DNA of 11,248 bases, taken from Chitinophagaceae bacterium. GTDB lineage: Bacteria > Bacteroidota > Bacteroidia > Chitinophagales > Chitinophagaceae. The notes below the pieces were generated by a model. That model was given only the letters and a program-made list of their open reading frames with translations. It searched no databases and was not told the origin of the DNA. The stretch is taken from positions 1 to 11,248 of the forward strand of contig JAACZX010000470.1 in assembly GCA_009996555.1 (NCBI GenBank), in the 5' to 3' direction. Positions 6,238-11,248 of this stretch are shown here, in pieces. The translations under genes and the position numbers were made by a program. Position 1 is the stretch's first letter, and the number at the start of each line of letters is the position of its first letter.

Positions 6238-6810
6238 TTGAAAGTTTTAAATAACCATACACCATTAACACCAAAACACGACGCTGGAACTTCGAACATC
6301 GAAGATGCATTCCATCAATTATATAATCCACTTTGCTATTTCGCATTCCAGCTCATCAACAGTAAAGAAGCCGCAGAAGATATTGTAACCGACTTTTTCA
6401 CCCGCATTTGGCAAAAGCCACCGGCATTGGAAAACAGCCGGGTGTTTCGCTCCTATTGCTACACCGCTGTTCGTAATGCATGTATTAACCATTTAAAACA
6501 GCAGCAACGTTTTTCGCAAAAAGAAGAACAGTGGCAGCAACTGCAAAGCCTGGAGCAACCGGCCATACTCGATGCCATTATACAAACAGAAACCATGCGG
6601 GCACTCAATGCCGCCATTGAAACCCTGCCACCCCGTTGCCGTTCGGTTATTACATCACTTTATAAAGAAGGAAAATCCATTCGTGAAACAGCCGACGAAA
6701 TGCAGATAGCTGTAGAAACTGTGAAATCGTTACGGCAATATGGTTTGAAATTATTGCGGAAGGAAATGCCATTGGAGCTTTGGCTGGCGCTGGGATTACT
6801 GGCAGGCTAG
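6238..6810 (+). CDS. ECF-type RNA polymerase sigma-70 factor
   Basis: A 190-residue protein with the two ECF domains. Region 2 spans about residues 24-92 (AFHQLYNPLCYFAFQLI, EAAEDIVTDFFTRIW, FRSYCYTAVRNACINHL); region 4 spans about 120-175 (ALNAAIETLPPRCRSVI, then KSIRETADEMQIAVETVKSLRQYGLKLLRK), the helix-turn-helix that reads the -35 side. It directs RNA polymerase core to a specific promoter set. In Bacteroidota such factors usually sit beside a FecR-type anti-sigma gene and a SusC/SusD pair; none is here, so control may be by the neighbouring XRE proteins or from elsewhere. The frame has no ATG between the upstream stop (6199) and region 2, so TTG at 6238 is the best start. The hydrophobic C-terminus (LELWLALGLLAG) is a common feature of the group. 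Confidence 0.93.
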   Translation: MKVLNNHTPLTPKHDAGTSNIEDAFHQLYNPLCYFAFQLINSKEAAEDIVTDFFTRIWQKPPALENSRVFRSYCYTAVRNACINHLKQQQRFSQKEEQWQQLQSLEQPAILDAIIQTETMRALNAAIETLPPRCRSVITSLYKEGKSIRETADEMQIAVETVKSLRQYGLKLLRKEMPLELWLALGLLAG

Positions 6811-6844
6811 TGGGGCTTTGATTCTTAAAATGAAGATGGTATAT

Positions 6845-6862
6845 TGAGTTAGCTAACAACTC
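6845..6862. repeat. Palindrome between the sigma factor and lipoprotein genes
   Basis: GTTAGCTAAC (6848-6857) is a perfect 10-bp palindrome, overlapped by GAGTT (6846-6850) and AACTC (6858-6862). It lies 28 nt before the lipoprotein start and could be an operator. It has no T-run, so it is not a terminator. Confidence 0.3.
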
Positions 6863-6889
6863 ATCTGCTCAACCAAAACCAGCACGCTT

Positions 6890-7285
6890 ATGAAATGCAG
6901 ACACAACATCCTGTTTATTTTGCTGACACTCCTACTCCTCAGTTGCGAACAAGCTGCAACAGATCTGCACAATGGAGAATATGTTTTTGCAGAAGAATCC
7001 AATGAACAAGCACTGCAGGAATCAATTATCATAAGAGGCAATGAAGCCACGTTACGAATGCGTTCTTTATTCAACCCCTCCAAACTTACTAAAAGCACGT
7101 ACCTATGTCTGCATTACCCCGACAGGGTAGATTTGCAACTGAGAAGGCAGCGTCCTATATCAATTCCGGTAGATAAAGACGGTAATTTAATTTGGGATGC
7201 CAAGCTGTTTAAAAAACAACCTTCGCTGATTATTCAACCGATGCCCATTCCTGAGGCGTTTTTGGAAGCGACGGAAGAGCAATAG
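6890..7285 (+). CDS. Small predicted lipoprotein of unknown function
   Basis: A 131-residue protein whose first 19 residues are a lipoprotein signal: positively charged MKCRHN, a hydrophobic run ILFILLTLLLL and the lipobox LLSC, with the lipidated cysteine at residue 19. The mature part (~112 residues) is hydrophilic and appears beta-rich (SIIIRGNEATLRMR, YLCLHYPDRVDLQL). Two segments alternate hydrophobic and charged residues as in a small beta barrel or sandwich. I do not recognise the family. It is expected to be attached to the periplasmic face of the inner membrane or to the outer membrane. It follows the sigma factor by 79 bp in the same direction and precedes the recombinase by 42 bp, so co-transcription is possible but not shown. 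Confidence 0.75.
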   Translation: MKCRHNILFILLTLLLLSCEQAATDLHNGEYVFAEESNEQALQESIIIRGNEATLRMRSLFNPSKLTKSTYLCLHYPDRVDLQLRRQRPISIPVDKDGNLIWDAKLFKKQPSLIIQPMPIPEAFLEATEEQ

Positions 7286-7300
7286 CATATCAATACATAT

Positions 7301-7337
7301 CTTGTTTCATCATCAAAAAAACAGATAATGAAACAAG
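7301..7337 (+). promoter_or_regulatory. Perfect 10-bp inverted repeat covering the recombinase start codon
   Basis: CTTGTTTCAT (7301-7310) is the exact reverse complement of ATGAAACAAG (7328-7337), the first ten bases of the recombinase gene. The spacer is 17 nt (7311-7327) and A-rich. In RNA, the start codon would be base-paired in a 10-bp stem and the likely ribosome landing site would be in the loop. At DNA level it could be an operator or a recombinase binding site. Confidence 0.6.
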
Positions 7338-8371
7338 TTTTACTGCTCCCCGCCTTCCAGGAATTCATGCGTGCATCTGCAAAAGGCAAACGCCGAACTG
7401 CCTCAGGCAAACGTTTAACTGAAGGAACCATACAGCAATACCAAATGGTGCATCAATATCTTCATGGCTTCGAAACAACCTTACAACAACCCATTCGTAT
7501 TCAACTGTTGTATAAGCAAACACAACGTCAATTTCAGCAGGAAAGCAATTATTGGAAAAAAATAAAACTGGCACTGGAGCAATACCTGCGTAAGCAACAC
7601 AAATGTTTAGATGTGTACATTGCAGCAGTGTTCAAAGTAATCAAAACATTCTTCAATTATCTCCGCAAAGAAAAAGGTTTGCCTGTTGGCGAATTTCATC
7701 GTCAGTTTCAATTACCTTCTTACCAATACCAACCGGTGCTCATCGATACATTTCAACTGCAACGCCTCATAAACGATACCAATTTTCGCAATGCCCTGCA
7801 AAAACACTTGGCCGAAAGTCTTGACCTTTTCATCATTGGTTGCCTGGTTGGTTTGCGCTATATCGATCTCATCAATCTCAAAAAAACAAGTCTCTCTGTT
7901 CGTAACGATCAATATTATTTGCAGGTACTAACGCAAAAAACAGGAACGCAAGTAAATATTCCATTACCCCTTTATGCGGTTGAAATAATCGATCGCTTGA
8001 AGCAAAAGAAAACGCAATACCTTTTTAAACGTATCTCAAATACCAATTTTAACCTGCACCTGAAACAGATTATGGAATTGGCAGGCTATACCTACAGTGT
8101 TCCGAAAATGCGCTACAGCCAGGGCAGGTTAACAGAGATAAAAACCAAAGCCGGAAACAGCTTTCGATTCTGCGATCATATCTCTTCGCATACGATGAGA
8201 CGAACTGCTATTACAAACCTGCTTGTGTTGGGCGTACCAGAAATGGTCGTTCGCAAAATATCAGGTCACGCAGCCGGCAGCAAAGAATTTTACCGCTACA
8301 TTTCGCTGGCACAGGACTATACCAACCGCCACTTAACAGACGCATACGATAAGCTCTTAAAAACAGCATAA
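7328..8371 (+). CDS. Tyrosine recombinase / site-specific integrase
   Basis: A full-length, 347-residue tyrosine recombinase. Residues ~1-130 form the helical DNA-binding region, with a basic RASAKGKRRTASGKR stretch near the N-terminus; residues ~140-345 form the catalytic domain. All catalytic positions can be read: R177 (GLRYIDL), K204 (TQKTG), H288 and R291 (HTMRR), H314 (SGHAAG) and the nucleophile Y324 (FYRYISL). It should cut DNA and form a covalent 3'-phosphotyrosine bond to integrate, excise or invert DNA at sites not identified here. It differs from the recombinase at the left edge, which lacks the first Arg. The start codon lies in a perfect 10-bp inverted repeat. The truncated Rhs toxin frame begins 95 bp downstream, so this enzyme is a candidate for moving that module. 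Confidence 0.92.
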   Translation: MKQVLLLPAFQEFMRASAKGKRRTASGKRLTEGTIQQYQMVHQYLHGFETTLQQPIRIQLLYKQTQRQFQQESNYWKKIKLALEQYLRKQHKCLDVYIAAVFKVIKTFFNYLRKEKGLPVGEFHRQFQLPSYQYQPVLIDTFQLQRLINDTNFRNALQKHLAESLDLFIIGCLVGLRYIDLINLKKTSLSVRNDQYYLQVLTQKTGTQVNIPLPLYAVEIIDRLKQKKTQYLFKRISNTNFNLHLKQIMELAGYTYSVPKMRYSQGRLTEIKTKAGNSFRFCDHISSHTMRRTAITNLLVLGVPEMVVRKISGHAAGSKEFYRYISLAQDYTNRHLTDAYDKLLKTA

Positions 8372-8466
8372 TTAATACGTAAAACATGTTGATTTTTGCA
8401 TATTTCTGCTATTTTTAGAACTTAAAATGATCTTTGAAAATAAGTGCTGGTAAAGATTAGACGAGA

Positions 8467-9312
8467 TTGCATTATTATCCGTTCGGGTTAACAATGGCGG
8501 GGATTAGTACTAAGGCTGCAAATGTTTTAGAGAATAGAAGGAAATTTAATGAAGAAACTGAATTAAACAGTGACTTCAATATTAATCTGTATGAGACAAA
8601 TTACAGAAGCTTAGACCCACAAATAGGACGGTTCTGGCAGATTGATCCTCTTTCAGAAGAATTTGAAGATTTATCACCGTACTCTTATGCATATAACAAT
8701 CCTATTCTTTTTAACGATCCAATGGGGTTAGCTCCAGGCGACACTTCTTCGTATAAAGAAATAATAATAGACGCCCCAAGGAAAAATAAACCTGAAGATG
8801 GGCAGGTTATGGAGAGAAGAAACTTCTTACTTGACTTTTTTTTGGGGCAAAGAAAATGGAATGGCTATGATGTTGATTCAAAGGGCTACTTAGTATTAAT
8901 GTTTGGTTCTCCCGTAAAATCAACACAACTCACAAGTCCAGACCTTGGAGTAAAGTCAAATGCAACCAAATCTGCCGGGAAGTTTGTCAATAAATGGTTA
9001 GTTTATCGATCCTATAAAAAAATCAACGGTCAACTCAGACTATATATTGGTAAAGCAAAAAATTCATTAGTTAATAGGTATTCAAAAAAGGAAATCGATG
9101 ATATGATGGTTCAAGTAATTAATAAATTAGATGAGCTCCCTGATAATGCCACTGCACTGGGGGTGGAACAAGCAGTGCTTATGTTAAATGGAGGGCTTGA
9201 ATCTACAGCCAACATAAAAAATGCTGCTGTTAAAAAAGTATATGTTGAGGCTGGATTAAAATGGCTTGAAAACAATATTCCAAATTGGAGAGAAGTTTTT
9301 AAATTTCAATAA
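8467..9312 (+). CDS. Orphan Rhs tip with C-terminal GIY-YIG-like nuclease toxin domain (5'-truncated rhs)
   Basis: The frame opens right after a stop at 8458 and enters the Rhs core at HYYPFGLTMAGIS (residues 2-14), then LYETNYRSLDPQIGRFWQIDPL (41-62) and YAYNNPILFNDPMGL (74-88), which is the end of the Rhs-associated core. The long YD-repeat shell that normally precedes it is missing. A variable linker (~90-170) leads to the toxin domain: VYRSY (179-183), LYIGKA (192-197), R204 and E234 in a GVEQAVLMLNGG segment followed by N249. These match GIY-YIG/URI nuclease positions, as in the Tox-URI families of polymorphic toxins. It would cut nucleic acid in a target cell if delivered. TTG at 8467 or ATG at 8494 may be the start. 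It is either an exchangeable orphan cassette or a pseudogene remnant. Confidence 0.82.
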   Translation: MHYYPFGLTMAGISTKAANVLENRRKFNEETELNSDFNINLYETNYRSLDPQIGRFWQIDPLSEEFEDLSPYSYAYNNPILFNDPMGLAPGDTSSYKEIIIDAPRKNKPEDGQVMERRNFLLDFFLGQRKWNGYDVDSKGYLVLMFGSPVKSTQLTSPDLGVKSNATKSAGKFVNKWLVYRSYKKINGQLRLYIGKAKNSLVNRYSKKEIDDMMVQVINKLDELPDNATALGVEQAVLMLNGGLESTANIKNAAVKKVYVEAGLKWLENNIPNWREVFKFQ

Positions 9313-9323
9313 ATTCTTTATCG

Positions 9324-9926
9324 ATGTTAGAAAATTATATTGTTTATGAGTTTGAAGTTCCGCAGAACTTAGGATTTGGTTATTGTAAAATTGTTGATTT
9401 TAGAAACAAAAGGGTATTTGATGGATTGTTAGCTAAAGTTTTTGACTACCTATCGCCAAAACCCATCGTAAGTTTAGACATATTAGTCGATAAAGATTGG
9501 CTATTTGGAGCAAGGCGATTAGCACAAATGCCAAGCATAAAAGGTAAGGGTGCGTGGAGGCGCATTGGTTCTTTGATCTCTCAGGACGATAACATTATAC
9601 CCGACTTTAAGAGTTCAAATAAATTGTCTCCTCTTATTGAAGATGAATCAAAAATTAATGAATGGCAGGTTATTCGTAACATAAACGAGGTTTGTGACAA
9701 AAAATTTAGTTACAATGACGTTAGACATTTAGAGGACACAACAATAAATTCAACCTATGGTATCGAGATAAGAACAGCTATGGAGTACTTTCGCATAAAC
9801 AATCTTGATATAAAAGAACGGTTTGATTTGTCCGACATGACAAATTGGAACGTTTATCGAGGAATGATTAATGTTCCAATTTATAAAACAATCCCTCCTC
9901 CAAAAAAAGGTAAAGCTATTTGTTAG
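9324..9926 (+). CDS. Probable immunity protein for the Rhs GIY-YIG-like toxin, Imm26-like
   Basis: A 200-residue soluble protein starting 11 nt after the toxin stop codon, the standard position of a cognate immunity gene. It has no signal peptide, fitting protection of the producing cell from a cytoplasmic nuclease. The N-terminal half is probably beta-rich, with GFGYCKIVDF (17-26) and FDGLLAKVFDYLS (32-44), then DWLFGARRLAQMPSIKGKGAWRRIG (58-82). The FGYGRV-like strand, followed by a FDYLS-like segment, recalls the Imm26 family of polymorphic toxin immunity proteins, but I cannot confirm this without a profile search. The C-terminal half (~100-200) is more polar and partly helical (RTAMEYFRINNLDIKERFDL). 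Assignment as immunity rests mainly on position. Confidence 0.62.
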   Translation: MLENYIVYEFEVPQNLGFGYCKIVDFRNKRVFDGLLAKVFDYLSPKPIVSLDILVDKDWLFGARRLAQMPSIKGKGAWRRIGSLISQDDNIIPDFKSSNKLSPLIEDESKINEWQVIRNINEVCDKKFSYNDVRHLEDTTINSTYGIEIRTAMEYFRINNLDIKERFDLSDMTNWNVYRGMINVPIYKTIPPPKKGKAIC

Positions 9927-9929
9927 TGT

Positions 9930-9948
9930 AGTGTGTTTCGTTCACGCT
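9930..9948. repeat. Short hairpin upstream of the RAYT gene
   Basis: AGTGTG (9930-9935) can pair with CACGCT (9943-9948), one G-U pair, around the loop TTTCGTT. CACGC and GTCCCC (9943-9957) recall CACGC and GTCCTCCCC just after the RAYT gene (10577-10593), so similar end sequences may flank the gene. The match is short. Confidence 0.3.
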
Positions 9949-9974
9949 CGAGTCCCCGTTTTTATCTTTAATAC

Positions 9975-10571
9975 ATGCCTGTTAAAACATCCATCCCTTT
10001 TACAGAAGGAATTTTCTCCATTACATTTACCTGTACTAACTGGTTGCCGTTAATTGAAATTGTAAAAGGTTATGATATCATCTATAACTGGTTCGATCAA
10101 TTGAAATCAAAAGGACATTTCATTGCCGGTTACGCTATAATGCCAAACCACGTGCATGTAGTTATCGGTTTTCGCAAATCTCATCAATCCATTAATACAG
10201 TTATTGGAAATGGCAAACGGTTTATGGCGTATGAAATAGTACAACGCCTGAAAACAAAAGGCGAAACAGAACTTTTACACAAATTATTTTTGTCTGTTGA
10301 GGCAGAGCGAAGAGCCAATCATAAAAAACATAATGTATGGGAGCTGTCATTCGATTGGAAAAAATGTGAATCGGAGGCGTTTATTCTTCAAAAACTGGAT
10401 TATTTTCACATGAATCCATGCAAGGGAAAGTGGAATTTATGTGCAAGCCCTGTTGATTATGTACATAGTTCTGCCATGTATTATGCAACAAGTGAACAGG
10501 GTGTTTATGAAGTAACCAATTATGCAGTATTGATGGATATTGATTTGACTGTTGAGCAGAAGTATATATAA
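9975..10571 (+). CDS. REP-associated tyrosine transposase (RAYT, Y1/HUH family)
   Basis: A 198-residue single-domain protein of the TnpA-REP/IS200-like transposase family (Y1_Tnp). The HUH metal-binding motif is seen at H59-V60-H61 within AIMPNHVHVVIGF (54-66), preceded by the usual WF-LK-GH-I-GY segment. IGNGKRFMAYEIVQRL (77-92) follows. The nucleophile is probably Y143 in LDYFHMNPCKGKW, which corresponds to the conserved YIxxNP element of RAYT proteins. RAYTs bind and nick single-stranded hairpins of REP elements and are usually single-copy, domesticated genes flanked by such repeats. This fits the inverted repeat 9-67 nt after the stop. The length is normal, the frame is intact and the ATG begins the typical MPVK N-terminus. 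It is unlikely to be part of the toxin/immunity cassette. Confidence 0.9.
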   Translation: MPVKTSIPFTEGIFSITFTCTNWLPLIEIVKGYDIIYNWFDQLKSKGHFIAGYAIMPNHVHVVIGFRKSHQSINTVIGNGKRFMAYEIVQRLKTKGETELLHKLFLSVEAERRANHKKHNVWELSFDWKKCESEAFILQKLDYFHMNPCKGKWNLCASPVDYVHSSAMYYATSEQGVYEVTNYAVLMDIDLTVEQKYI

Positions 10572-10576
10572 ACTTA

Positions 10577-10641
10577 CACGCAACGTCCTCCCCAAACTGT
10601 GAAACAAAATTGCAACTAATTGCAAGGAGAGACGTTGCTGG
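10577..10641. repeat. REP-like inverted repeat downstream of the RAYT gene
   Basis: GCAACGTCCTCC (10580-10591) pairs with GGAGAGACGTTGC (10626-10638) with a single bulged A (10630): a 12-bp stem with a 34-nt loop. Equivalently, two head-to-head copies of GGAG(A)GACGTTGC face each other. GGAG/GTAG tetranucleotides at the foot of a palindrome are typical of REP elements served by RAYT proteins. The loop holds TTGCAACTAATTGCAA. It begins 6 nt after the RAYT stop codon. Confidence 0.6.
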
Positions 10642-10983
10642 GAAGGAAAAGTTTTCGCTTCGTAAAATAAAAAACCACCAGATTTTTAACTGATGGCTCA
10701 ATGTTTTTTGCTCGCTAAATTACACAAGGCATAGGAAGCCCTGCCGCATTGCCTACGCCTCATTCCTGCGCCAGTCGGCGTATCTTTTGTTTAACAGGCA
10801 TGACGTTAATTTAATCCTATCAGTCTTTTATGCAAATGAAAACATTCAATCCGGTATTATGGCGAGTGCCACAACTCACATTGCCATCTGACACGTCGCC
10901 TGTTAACGTTCGGATTGGAAGATTCGGCTTAGAAAGAGTCTCGTCGTCGAAAGAAGAAGTTTGGCTTCCTATCTTTCATGACG
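10642..10983. other. Gene-poor, palindrome-rich segment between RAYT and the membrane protein gene
   Basis: No convincing gene is seen here. It holds several inverted repeats: GCATAGG/CCTACGC (10729-10735, 10752-10758, pairing fully only as minus-strand RNA), CGCC/GGCG (10769-10772, 10777-10780), a long-range 9-bp pair TTAACAGGC/GCCTGTTAA (10791-10799, 10898-10906) extended by GACG/CGTC, and a nested stem at 10940-10985. It is richer in G and C than the adjoining genes. It may be transposition-related non-coding DNA or an RNA gene. Confidence 0.45.
10664..10696 (-). terminator. Probable Rho-independent terminator (minus strand)
   Basis: On the minus strand CCATCAG (10696-10690) pairs with CTGGTGG (10681-10675), one U-G pair, around an 8-nt loop, followed by TTTTTTATTTT. 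It could end transcripts from the membrane protein gene at 10990-11247 or from an unseen minus-strand RNA. It may also act weakly on plus-strand RAYT transcripts. Confidence 0.5.
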
Positions 10984-11004
10984 AGCCCCTCACGGGGCTT
11001 TTTT
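10940..11004 (+). terminator. Nested stem-loop followed by strong Rho-independent terminator
   Basis: CTCGTC (10940-10945) pairs with GACGAG (10980-10985), inside it GAAAGA (10949-10954) with TCTTTC (10972-10977), and inside that GAAG (10956-10959) with CTTC (10965-10968): 16 paired bases in one irregular stem. It abuts AGCCCC/GGGGCT (10984-10989, 10994-10999) with loop TCAC and a run of six T, a textbook terminator for plus-strand transcription. The structure may be the 3' end of a small RNA or of the RAYT transcript. Confidence 0.75.
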
Positions 11005-11247
11005 GATTATTCTCACTAAAATAAGAATAAAGAAATAAAATATAAAGAACCAAAAAAAAGCATTAACAAGAATCAACCATAAGGATTCGCCATAACTAAA
11101 TGGGCCTCCAATAAATCCAGCATATATTCTTTCAAAAAGATTTCTTTTTGCTCCCCACGTAATTAAGAGCGGCCCCGTAGTAACAATGAGTCCAATGTAA
11201 ACTATTACAAAGACAAAGAATGACACAAAAAATAATTTCAACTTCAT
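10990..11247 (-). CDS. Small membrane protein, two predicted transmembrane helices, unknown function
   Basis: An 85-residue, very hydrophobic protein. Helix 1 spans about residues 5-27 (FFVSFFVFVIVYIGLIVTTG) and helix 2 about 56-80 (WLILVNAFFWFFIFYFFILI). A polar loop lies between them (GAKRNLFERIYAGFIGG) and a basic end (RIIKKAP) follows, which suggests the loop and the C-terminus are on different sides or that both ends are cytoplasmic. I do not recognise the family. The ATG at 11247 is one base from the window edge, so a longer N-terminus cannot be excluded. The final codons and stop fall inside the terminator hairpin that serves the opposite strand. Gene start and product are uncertain, but the composition is unlike a random frame. 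Confidence 0.6.
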   Translation of the reverse strand: MKLKLFFVSFFVFVIVYIGLIVTTGPLLITWGAKRNLFERIYAGFIGGPFSYGESLWLILVNAFFWFFIFYFFILILVRIIKKAP

Positions 11248-11248
11248 A

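Noticed and set aside
8429..8436. GATCTTTG as a Bacteroidota -7 box for the orphan Rhs tip.
   Set aside because: It is one base off the consensus, but the nearest TTTG upstream (8395-8398) is about 30 bp away, well outside the usual spacing.
10763..10801. Minus-strand mini-frame MPVKQKIRRLAQE, resembling the first residues of the RAYT protein.
   Set aside because: It is only 13 codons long and the similarity ends after MPVK, so it is not a gene; kept only as part of the repeated ATGCCTGTTAA observation.
10789..10908. attC-like integron recombination site: GTTTAAC (10789-10795) fits RYYYAAC, with a facing GTTAACG and bulged bases at a length of ~120 bp.
   Set aside because: GTTAACG does not fit GTTRRRY, the middle is poorly palindromic, there is only one such site, and no integron integrase or cassette array is seen.
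10836..11006. A 56-codon plus-strand frame starting MKTFNPVLWRVPQLTLP and ending HDEPLTGLF.
   Set aside because: Its last third coincides with the nested stem and its last codons with the terminator hairpin and T-run, which is not expected in a real gene. The composition is protein-like enough that I note it, but I recognise no family.
1..11248. CRISPR array, tRNA or rRNA genes.
   Set aside because: No series of regularly spaced repeats, no cloverleaf with T-arm GGTTCGAATCC-like sequence, and no rRNA-like stretch was found on either strand.

Overview
The window looks like an accessory region of a Bacteroidota chromosome, most likely a Chitinophagaceae-type genome. Pointers are the two Bacteroidota-style tyrosine recombinases, an RteC-like protein, a TlpA-type thioredoxin carrying a DUF3738-like tail, the Bacteroidota form of the Rhs tip (HYYPFGL, then NNPxxFxDPxGL) and weak or absent Shine-Dalgarno sites. 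This taxonomic call rests on family resemblance only; no marker gene, rRNA or tRNA is present.

Layout. 1-882 (+): C-terminal part of a tyrosine recombinase cut by the left edge. 949-1518 (-): a pRiA4b ORF-3-like protein. 1623-2238 (-): a hicA-hicB toxin-antitoxin operon with its own terminator at 1570-1602 and TTGCAAC inverted repeats upstream. 2423-3592 (-): an RteC-like protein. 3699-4982 (-): a secreted TlpA/DUF3738 protein with a strongly palindromic leader. 5147-6129: three small XRE-type HTH proteins, one on + facing two on -. 6238-6810 (+): an ECF sigma factor without an anti-sigma neighbour. 6890-7285 (+): a small lipoprotein. 7328-8371 (+): a second, catalytically complete tyrosine recombinase whose start codon lies in a perfect 10-bp inverted repeat. 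8467-9926 (+): a 5'-truncated Rhs tip ending in a GIY-YIG-like nuclease toxin, followed 11 nt later by a probable immunity protein. 9975-10571 (+): a REP-associated (RAYT/Y1) transposase, followed by inverted-repeat DNA. 10572-10989: gene-poor, highly structured DNA ending in a strong terminator. 10990-11247 (-): a small two-helix membrane protein.

The genes read as a patchwork of mobile and conflict modules (recombinases, toxin-antitoxin, polymorphic toxin plus immunity, RAYT, small regulators) rather than one pathway. The most notable points are the orphan Rhs toxin/immunity cassette lying directly behind a recombinase, the palindrome covering that recombinase's start codon, the hairpin series in front of the TlpA-like gene, and the structured DNA downstream of the RAYT gene. 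Functional calls come from reading motifs by eye; no database search was possible.
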